Shown here in pieces: positions 56,603 to 64,000 of a DNA stretch of 64,000 bases (its first letter is position 1; each line of letters starts with the position of its first letter). Origin of the DNA: Exophiala sp. HKRS030 (taxonomy: Eukaryota; Ascomycota; Eurotiomycetes; Chaetothyriales; Herpotrichiellaceae); the NCBI GenBank assembly GCA_023897205.1, contig JAHWDD010000001.1:1240001-1304000 (forward strand). The letters are read 5' to 3'. The translations under genes were made by a program, and so were the position numbers. The notes under the pieces are model-generated. The model worked only from the letters and a program-made list of their open reading frames with translations. It had not been told where the DNA came from and did no database searches.

Positions 56603-58594
56603 CTAGATCCTTTCGGTCTGGCCTAGGTACCTTGCAAACCAATCGCGTAACCTCTCCAGTCGATTGATATAATGAGCCCTTTCCCAAGGTGGGATACCAT
56701 GCCCTTCTCTGGGATAGACGACATATTCGCACTCGTACCCATGGGCAAGACAACCATGGTGGAATGCACGTGCATGAGTGATGTGTACCCTGTCATCCTC
56801 CTCACCTTGCAACATCAACACCGGCGTCGTGATCTTGTTAGTAGTCATGTGCCAAACAGGGCTGCTGTTGCGATTCCAGGTATCATCGGGGGTCACATTC
56901 CACGGCGCACGGCCCCCAAGGGAGATGGCATATATAGGAGTATCCGAGGTCATCACACCAATATCCCAGTCGGTACCACCGCATAGTGCGCCTGCTGCCG
57001 CAAAGTGGAACGTCTGGTCACGAGTCACAGCCATGAAAGCGAGACAACCACCGTAGGACCAGCCGTAGATGCCGACCCTCTCGGCGTCAATCAGTCCTTC
57101 ATTGATGGTGGATTGGAGTGTGTCGATCACATCACTGTAGTCCTTGGTCCCAGGACGTCCCAACATATCCGATATGAATTTCTCACCTCTACCAGTGCTG
57201 CCACGGTAGTTTGGTGAGAGTACGGCATAGCCATGGTATGTGAGCCAAGGAGCCAGATTCTCAAAGCAGACGTCAAAGCCATGGGCGACTTTGCATGAAG
57301 GGCCGCCGTGAGGAAGAACCACTGTCGGCCATCCACTTGGAGGCATCTTGTATCTCTTGTCCGATGGAAAGACAAAAACTCCCTCTACCCCAGTACCATC
57401 CTGTGCAGTTGCACGAATAGTCTTTGCAGAAGCAATGTCGCCAACTTCTCGAATGAATCTGCCATGGTCGGAGAGACAGACTTCTTTGTCGTCCACGATG
57501 ATATAGACCTCTTCGGGGCTAGACGATGTGCTCTTGGTTAACGCGATCATGGTATTGTTATCCTTCTTCCATACATCCCAAGACCGAATGTCTCTCTCTT
57601 GCGATTCGTAAACGATATTCCAGTTTGGTAACTCATGGATAACATCAGACAAACCATGTTGTACTGCCACGAACAGACCTGAGGAGCTATGCCGCACTGA
57701 CGGACCAAGCATCCACCCCGTGGCACTGTCGTCCTTGCCGGATCCTTTCATGGTCCACTGACTCGAGTTAAAGTCCATGCCGTAGACGCACATTGACCCT
57801 AGACCCATGGGGTGAGATAGGTCGTAATTCGAACGCCACCATAAAGATTTGCCCTTCCATCCAAGATCGGAAAGACCATTCGGGAAGCGAACGAATTCTC
57901 TGATGTTCCTGTCTGCCAACGAGACAACTTCCAGAGTACTTCCGTACGTCATCGGAGAACCAAGTTCGGGGGTTTTCGTTGCCGCATACACGATCGATGT
58001 GGAATCGGGACTCCAGGCCAGATCATAAATGTGTGAATCTTTTGAAACAATCGTCGTGATCTTCCGAGACGCAACATCGATGATCCGGAGACGATTCAAG
58101 TCCCAGTGCTCCCCATACACTTTCTCGTCATCCCCTCTTTCATGTCGAGACTTTGTCTCCGAGCTCTCCTCGTCCGAACTCAGATAGGCGACGTATCTAC
58201 CATCTGGGCTCCAGGTAAACTTGGTGATGGCCTGTTCCAAACCAGACGGGGTAAATTCGATCTCTTCCGCTCCGAGATCCTTATCGAGACGAAGCAAGTT
58301 GATCCCAATGAACGATTCCCCTTTCTTGCCTCTATCGGTAAGGACGGCAAGCACTGAATTATCCACGGGGGAGAACTGGCAGGCCGCGTACAAAGATTGG
58401 TTTTCCGTAGATGTCAATTGACGAGCTGACTTTTCATTGCCGACGATTGCCAACCAGATCGAAGACATCCATCGCTTGGGGGTTTTGCACCAATCCGACC
58501 GCAGGTTGTATGCGACGTAGTCTCCTGAGGATGATATCGTGAGATCATGGGGCGTCTGAAGATCAGCAAGAAGGTCGGCAGTGAGTGTTGGCAT
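56603..58594 (-). CDS. Prolyl-oligopeptidase family (S9) serine peptidase
   Basis: A single exon encodes 663 aa from the ATG at 58594 (MPTLTADLLADLQTPHDLTI). The N-terminal 400 residues form a WD-like beta-propeller with repeated WSPD motifs (KFTWSPDGRYVAYLS, DLAWSPDSTSIVYA). The C-terminal alpha/beta-hydrolase domain has the nucleophile GWSYGG (about residue 515), the Asp of GEEDDRVH and the His of PREGHG, with oxyanion stretch LPHGGPSCK. This layout matches the S9C acylaminoacyl-peptidase or dipeptidyl-peptidase-like group. No signal peptide is seen, so it is probably cytosolic and acts on short peptides. The upstream in-frame sequence starts only with TTG, so the ATG at 58594 is preferred. 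Confidence 0.92.
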   Translation of the reverse strand: MPTLTADLLADLQTPHDLTISSSGDYVAYNLRSDWCKTPKRWMSSIWLAIVGNEKSARQLTSTENQSLYAACQFSPVDNSVLAVLTDRGKKGESFIGINLLRLDKDLGAEEIEFTPSGLEQAITKFTWSPDGRYVAYLSSDEESSETKSRHERGDDEKVYGEHWDLNRLRIIDVASRKITTIVSKDSHIYDLAWSPDSTSIVYAATKTPELGSPMTYGSTLEVVSLADRNIREFVRFPNGLSDLGWKGKSLWWRSNYDLSHPMGLGSMCVYGMDFNSSQWTMKGSGKDDSATGWMLGPSVRHSSSGLFVAVQHGLSDVIHELPNWNIVYESQERDIRSWDVWKKDNNTMIALTKSTSSSPEEVYIIVDDKEVCLSDHGRFIREVGDIASAKTIRATAQDGTGVEGVFVFPSDKRYKMPPSGWPTVVLPHGGPSCKVAHGFDVCFENLAPWLTYHGYAVLSPNYRGSTGRGEKFISDMLGRPGTKDYSDVIDTLQSTINEGLIDAERVGIYGWSYGGCLAFMAVTRDQTFHFAAAGALCGGTDWDIGVMTSDTPIYAISLGGRAPWNVTPDDTWNRNSSPVWHMTTNKITTPVLMLQGEEDDRVHITHARAFHHGCLAHGYECEYVVYPREGHGIPPWERAHYINRLERLRDWFARYLGQTERI

Positions 58595-59651
58595 TGTTTC
58601 AGTACTAGGTATACTTCCAAAGACGTATTGTGTCAATGATGGTGATGACAGTGGTCGGATGGCTAGTATTCTCTCCTCTTTATATTATGATTCAGTGTGT
58701 CACATCGTTCAACTGCTCAAGGCATCATTGTTTTTGACGGTCGGAGCCTAGGCTCTGGGGTCAATGATTGGCATTGCGGGCAGTAGTCTGGTCATAGGGT
58801 AGTACTCTGTTCCATCGATGTCGGCGAAATAGTCGCATAAACTGGCCACTGGCCTATTAGGCTACCACTTTAAGCCCAGATGTTGACCCTGTTGTTTCCA
58901 TTATGTCAGCAAATAACGCCAATGGCCCTTCATCGACCAAAAACCTGGGGGCTCTTCATCCAGTCTTCCTGACCCCCACAAACATCGGCCACGCCGGAGA
59001 TTATTTGTGCCCTTATGAAGGGCGATTCGTGATGTGGTTCTAGTGAGTTCTGACGGAATGGTCTCCGGCAAATACAGTCCTCGAAATGGGGTACAAAGGA
59101 GCAGTGTGGTGCTGTAGGGCATGGAGAAAGAGGAAGAGAGAATGTTGTTTATTCACCAGCTGCTCGTACAAAATTCCCTTGGTGTGACATAATTGTTCCG
59201 GATTTCAAGAGCACCACAGAGTGCGCCGGCCCTCACGATCATAAACATGGAGCAGCCAGTTCCGTGCTTGCGATTGTGATCGCGACTCGATCGTGTTGCG
59301 AGCCAGCGTTTTCGAGGCGTAAGCGTTGATAGTCACCCGAGCAAAGTATCCTCATGCGCACCGGCGCGTGCTCTCCTTCCTCAACTGTGATAACCTCAAA
59401 CAGTGTGGTGAGCTAATAGCTCTAGCGACAGTATTAGATCCTTCAGGTTTGAGAGTCTGCTAGGAGGAGCAGTAATCTCTATGATGGTCGATTAGGTGCC
59501 ACAGCTCTCGGCGACCGCAGGCTGAAGTTCTTTTCCCATCATGTATCCTTGCTCTTGACTGTCGTAGATAGAATTACATCAGCGAAAGAACTAAAAGAAA
59601 GGTGCATAGTTCTAGGTGTTTTGTACGCTCGTGGCAGACGCGGACTCAATC
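58595..59651. other. Intergenic region
   Basis: 1.06 kb between two minus-strand genes. Probably the promoter of the S9 peptidase gene and 3' region of gpi12; no coding frame is convincing. Confidence 0.5.
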
Positions 59652-60769
59652 TCAATCCGGGCCTCGAGCTAGCCGCAAATCATTGAACCACATGTACCGA
59701 CTCAGGACGACGTAGATGTACCTGTCCCAGCTGACTTGGCTAGAATGCCGCATAAAAGCCACGACTCCACGACACCACAGGGGAAATGAATTTAAGAAGA
59801 GAGCCGAACGCCCATTTTGTCCAGAAAACATGCCGCCCATGGCCAGTCTCAGGAAAGTCAGTGGCAGGTCGCCTAGAAGACTGTATTTTCGCACGACATT
59901 GGTTGTTGTCAATGTGTAGACCGGTATATTTGGCTTCCTAGGTGAGAATATTTTCCTGAGAACACATGTCAGCGAGAAGATGCGTCGGTTGATTTGTTTG
60001 GTGCCAGAGCGTACAGAATGCCGTCGCTAACTGCGATGTGATTTTTATGCCCAGAAACTCCTCCATCGTCGAAGGTGATTATCTGTCGAAATTAATCAGC
60101 GATCTCGTTACGAGTATTGGATGTGGTGCTCAGGGCTTTTAGAACGTACAGCGTCAGCATCCCAGCGGGACACATATTCTCTCACGATTGCGCCGACAGT
60201 TTCACGAGGCCAGGCGCGGTCCGGATTATCCTGCAAGTCTTGCATGTCCAGGACGTCGCAGTGGTCTTTGTGAATGCCCAAAACGGCGCAGGCGCCTTTG
60301 ACTTCGTTCTTACGGATGTCGCCCTTTCCATAGTGATTTCCTAACACGGTAGGGCAGGTCAGTTGTTGTCAGATAAATGTGAGAATTGCGGATGGATGCG
60401 GGAAGTCCTCTTGGGCCTCCTAGGAGGAGCGAAAGGTTTGAGAAGACGGGCCAATGTACCAGAAGAAAGAACCAACAATGCTGTGTCCAAGCCTGCAGCC
60501 CTGCGCTGGGTCAAGCTTAAGATTGTCGGACCGAAGAACAAGGATTCATCGTCGGGATGGGCAACTACCACCAAGACCATTTCTGCGTCTCGTAGTTGAA
60601 CAGGATATCTGGCAACTGATGTAAGGATCAGAAACAGCCACAGTGCCACGGGAAGAACGATGAAATATGCGGCGAATAAGCGAAGAAGTAATGTCCTGCG
60701 CCTGTACAGTCTAGGAATTCGAGATCGCCAGACTGGCTTTGTTGTTAGCACCATAGCTTCTTCTAACAT
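59652..60769 (-). CDS. gpi12: N-acetylglucosaminyl-phosphatidylinositol de-N-acetylase (Gpi12/PIG-L)
   Basis: Four predicted exons (60460-60769, 60150-60340, 60015-60082, 59652-59937), with introns of 119, 67 and 77 bp, join in frame to 284 aa. A basic N-terminus and one membrane anchor (LFAAYFIVLPVALWLFLILT) come first. The zinc-binding AHPDDE motif follows (VVVAHPDDESLFFGP), then YGKGDIRKNEV, ITFDDGGVSGHKNHIAVSDG with the second metal-binding H-x-x-H, and the C-terminal block WDRYIYVVLSRYMWFNDL. It catalyses the second step of GPI-anchor synthesis on the cytosolic face of the ER. This fits a genome that makes GPI proteins such as the one at 3699-4452. Exon 3 is only 68 bp and is easily missed; all phases agree. 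Confidence 0.92.
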
Positions 60770-61296
60770 GAGCTGTTTTGTCGCTAAAACAGTAGAAAAA
60801 GACAAGAGATTAAGGCAATGGCAACGACAATGATGGTGAGGTGAGATTGAGGAAACAATAAGAAAGTGAAGTTGGCCACATTCAAGGGCAATGAGACATA
60901 TCACAGTGGGCACTAAATTACTAGTATGTATTTACGGAGGAGTATAAGGTATTTTAGTATACGAGGACGGAGTGAAACGGACACTATGGCCACTCCCAGA
61001 CACTTAGACCGGCATTGGATCGACCTTCTAGGCTCTATCACGGTGACTGACTGACACCCAGCCACCTCTATAGGGAGTATTTAGTAACTGCTCTCTGCCT
61101 CGGTGTTTGCCTCCTTTTTTCTACTCCCTTCTTTGACAGAGCGATGACGGCTCCAAGTTGTTGCTAGCTGCAGGGTCTGTACCTATCCCAGTCGGGTATA
61201 TATACCCTCCCAGCTTATTCTGCAAGTGTTGTCACGTCATCCCCCCTTTCTAGGACTACGATTATAATCATGGACCGAGATCCTCCTACAGGTGGA
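60770..61296. other. Intergenic region with TATA palindrome
   Basis: Promoter of gpi12 and 3' side of the transporter gene. A perfect 14-bp palindrome GGGTATATATACCC sits at 61194-61207, 425 bp upstream of the gpi12 start; its role is unknown. Confidence 0.5.
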
Positions 61297-62645
61297 CTAT
61301 TTCGCTGCCAAAAAATGATCCAACAATCCGATGACAGCTATCACATAACCAAAGATCTGCTGAGTGGTGATTGACGTACCAAATACGATCTTTGATATCA
61401 GAATCAACACCATGTCGCGCAGGATGCCGCACACGGTGACAGTTAATGCTGAGGTTCTTTCAATCTATAATTTCTCAGCCAACAGTCTTCAGCACGAGGA
61501 TCTGCACACAAACCAGGAAAAACATGGAAATGTTCACGGTGAAGGCGAGGGCGGCGTTGAGGATCAGATGATACACTCTCACTTTGACCAAGTTATGGAC
61601 GGAGAATGCTGAAGGTTCAAACACGTAAGCGGCCAAACCGGTGAGCAGAGCTCCTGGTGGGGTGAGATAATGTAAAAATCGGAGAGGGTGCATTTGGGAC
61701 TCGGAAGACTTGACGAAGAGTTGGATCAGATTCAATCGGACCGCATGTGTGAAGATGGCCGAGACTTGGTATGTGGCTCCAACAATGTTGAAATGAGCGT
61801 CACCCGCAGATGTAATGGTGCCGCCAATGACGAGGAGGGCGAAGCGGACCAGCACTCGAATACCAGGCCTACTGAGCTTGAATAGCCACGAGACAAACAG
61901 AACCACGGCAGGGCTGGACGTCTGCACACAAGTTAGTCAATTTTTTCTAGATCTCCGAGGCAAGACAAGTCACCGAGCCGACTCACCTTGATCATTTGAA
62001 TGGAAGGCACGTTGAGGTACAAGAAAGCCTTGTTCCCAAAGATGATGCTGAGACCGAGGAGCAAGGCTGCAGGGAGAATAGTCGTAGAGTATGCTTGTTT
62101 CGTCACGCCTGAGCCTTCGTCACCCCCCGGTAAAATTCGACGGTATAACATGAGATGTGTGATGACAGCGGAAAACGCTAGATGCCATGTGGTCAACAAG
62201 CATGCTGTTGAAGCGAATTAGTCTTCGAGACGTTGAAACGCAGACTGCTCTGGTCAGAGCCTCATGAGCTTACGGTAATCTGGGTGCAAGTCAGAGGAGT
62301 ATCAGACGGCATGTTAGGGGACACTTACTGAATTTCCACGTGTCCAAGATGAACTTGTTGTGTATGGACAAAGCACAGCTTGACGCTATCCATAGTCTGT
62401 AATTGGTCGAGTCAGTTGTGGTTGAGGTCGCCGTGACGTCTGGACTGTCCCTACGATATATATCCGCAGGAGCAAGCGTCGAGGAGGAAGCCAGCACGCT
62501 CGAAGCGTGGCCATGGCTCTTGTGAGACCCTTATGGTCAGAGGAGACGAGGGCTTCACACCCATCAGTTCTGGAGACAGAGATTCCAAAGGCACCTCTGC
62601 AGACTCCGGAGATTTTCCCCATTCCGTGCGAACATGCCCAGTCAT
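61297..62645 (-). CDS. TPT/SLC35-type sugar-phosphate or nucleotide-sugar transporter
   Basis: Five predicted exons (62455-62645, 62329-62396, 61987-62204, 61514-61921, 61297-61464), with introns of 58, 124, 65 and 49 bp, join in frame to 350 aa. Family features are LWIASSCALSIHNKFILDTW in the first helix, LLTTWHLAFSAVITHLML, FGNKAFLYLNVPSIQMIKTS, a series of about ten hydrophobic helices, and the late motif ERTSALTVTVCGILRDMVLI before TSITTQQIFGYVIAV. These belong to the triose-phosphate transporter branch of the drug/metabolite superfamily, usually in Golgi or ER membranes. The substrate cannot be read from sequence. The 64-residue polar N-terminus (MTGHVRTEWGKSPESAEVPL) is the least certain part. 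The second exon is only 68 bp. Confidence 0.87.
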
Positions 62646-63829
62646 CCTTTCAAGAAGTGTATGCTTGAACGCGAAACTATGACCCTTATTCAGACATTAA
62701 TGGGAGTGTTGAAGGGTGGAATAGATGAGATCGAGGTGGAAATGCGGCGCCCGGACGTCCCATGGCCGAAGAGAACCATCCTACCCATCATCTCGGCATC
62801 ATCGTCCCTGTTAATCACTCATCAAGACCACCCATGGCACCTTGGGGCGAAGGGGAACAAATAGGCAATCTTTTTGCTTGTCATCTTTAACGCGTTTGAT
62901 TTTTTTGGCTTTTCAATCTCCCCTAGGCCACGTATTGATACTATTCTTGGTCTGTCACCTGAAAAAAAGAGTCTGTGTCCCGTCCAACCGTACATTCTTC
63001 TTCCCACTCCCTTGGTCTCGAACTTTCTTGAAGCCTTGGGGTAAGTGTAAACGTCGTCCCCTCCGAGGAGATGGCTTGAGCTAACGACACACATCTGAGT
63101 GGCTATAGGTAGGTATTTTTGAACACGAAGGGGGTCTTTGCAAGGATTACGTGGCCAGACACTGACACTCCTTGGTGCTAGTCTGTACTGGGTTCTAGAT
63201 TAAACCTTGTAAATCATAAGCAGGGGTGAAGAAAAGCTTGGTATCAAAGCTTGGCATGAACTTAAAAGCCGAGGGCCAATCAGTTGGCGCTAGACTACCA
63301 CTAGGCTACCACCACCGTGTTGGGTTAGGCCAAGGCCCTATTACCGAATACGGGTACGACAAGAGAAGAATATACGAGCGGAATACGAGAACACGTACGC
63401 ATCCCGTACCCCTAACATACGAAGAATGCAATGGTCGGACCCCTCGGACCCCAATGGCTTCACTTTGCCCCAACCCAAGGGAACATGTAAGGACGTGTGC
63501 CCGTTTGCGCCTCTGACGGCAGCTCATCAGGAACTCGGATCAGTGACTCGGTTCCATTGCTTGCTTCCAAGTCTCTTCCTCTCTGTCTCTACTGGAAGGA
63601 AGATGCAGGAGAACAATCATCTTCGGTTATTCCAGAGCGAGACCGTTTTCCTGATTGTTCCATTTGTTGTCTGCTTCTTTCTATCCTTGAGGTTTTTGAT
63701 CCGTGCAGGGGTCGTCGGTGAACAACGATGTACACACCAAAAAGTCGGCGTGTGCGCTTGCTCGCGCTGTGTTTTCTTTTCATCCTATTCTTTCAACGCC
63801 ACATTCAGATCGGCGTCAAACTTTCATTG
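62646..63829. other. Divergent intergenic region
   Basis: Between the transporter start (-) and the partial gene at the right edge (+). The last 300 bp are CT-rich with runs of TTC, suggesting a 5' leader. No coding frame is convincing. Confidence 0.5.
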
Positions 63830-64000
63830 ATGCCTCTAATCTTCAACCGCAACACCTCCCTCCGCCTTTCCTCTGCCAGGGACAACTTCGACGTAACCTT
63901 CGAGCAGTATAGCTCTTCTACTTCTTCGCCTTCGTCTTCGTCAGCTGCCACGTCTTCTTCCAACAATGCAATAGCGCCTGAGAATATCACCTACCCTGTG
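63830..64000 (+). CDS. Start of an unidentified gene, cut by the window edge
   Basis: From the ATG at 63830 the frame stays open for 57 codons to the last base. It begins MPLIFNRNTSLRLSSARDNF, continues DVTFEQYSSS and a Ser/Thr-rich low-complexity run, and ends NNAIAPENITYPV. The ATG follows a pyrimidine-rich leader typical of genes here. Too little is present to name a family. The Ser runs could also arise by chance from the TCT/TTC repeats, so this is tentative. Confidence 0.4.
   Translation, partial: MPLIFNRNTSLRLSSARDNFDVTFEQYSSSTSSPSSSSAATSSSNNAIAPENITYPV

Noticed and set aside
1..64000. tRNA, rRNA, CRISPR array, or intact transposon
   Set aside because: No tRNA B-box-like stretch with a fitting partner, no rRNA sequence, no spaced repeat array and no transposase or terminal repeats were noticed by eye; a covariance-model scan would be the decisive test.

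Overview
The window looks like nuclear DNA of a filamentous ascomycete (Pezizomycotina). The genes carry short introns, mostly 41-142 bp, with GTNNGT-type donors and CTAAC/CTGAC-like branch sites. Protein types are typical of moulds: Vps10, Erg25, a GPI-anchored Kre9/Knh-like wall protein, S10 and S9 peptidases, a fungal RBR ligase. Codon use is mixed and intergenic spaces are long (0.3-4 kb). A black-yeast or Eurotiomycete relative is my guess from protein flavour only; the sequence does not prove the order. I saw no tRNA, rRNA, CRISPR array or intact transposon.

Layout, left to right. 0-16.4 kb: SRPK-like kinase (+), GPI-anchored Ser/Thr-rich protein (-), a conserved fungal protein of unknown function with an unusually long intron (+), the vacuolar sorting receptor Vps10 (+), and a 57-aa CsbD-like protein (-). 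18.9-38.3 kb: unknown protein (-), RBR E3 ligase (+), F-box/Cys-rich protein (-), Vnx1-like cation/H+ exchanger (-) divergent from the proteasome ATPase Rpt6 (+), inositol monophosphatase (-), single-pass Ser/Thr-rich membrane protein (-), pterin-carbinolamine dehydratase (+). 38.6-49.4 kb: C-4 methylsterol oxidase Erg25 (-) whose start codon appears to be split by an intron, two small unknown proteins, a decayed S10 carboxypeptidase (+), a small probable mitochondrial membrane protein (-), and a large ankyrin protein with a HeLo-like N-terminus (-). 49.4-53.4 kb is a 4-kb gap with no supportable gene. 53.4-64 kb: a YeeE/YedE-type sulfur transporter gene with an apparent frameshift (+) facing a TauD-type sulfonate dioxygenase (-), an S9 peptidase (-), the GPI-anchor enzyme Gpi12/PIG-L (-), a TPT/SLC35-type sugar-phosphate transporter (-), and the start of a gene that runs off the right edge (+).

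Most genes are unrelated housekeeping neighbours. Two local themes stand out: the convergent YeeE-TauD pair suggests use of sulfonate or inorganic sulfur, and the 43-54 kb interval carries three separate reading-frame lesions in two otherwise well preserved genes. Exon boundaries were derived by hand from splice-site sequence and frame consistency, and are predictions.
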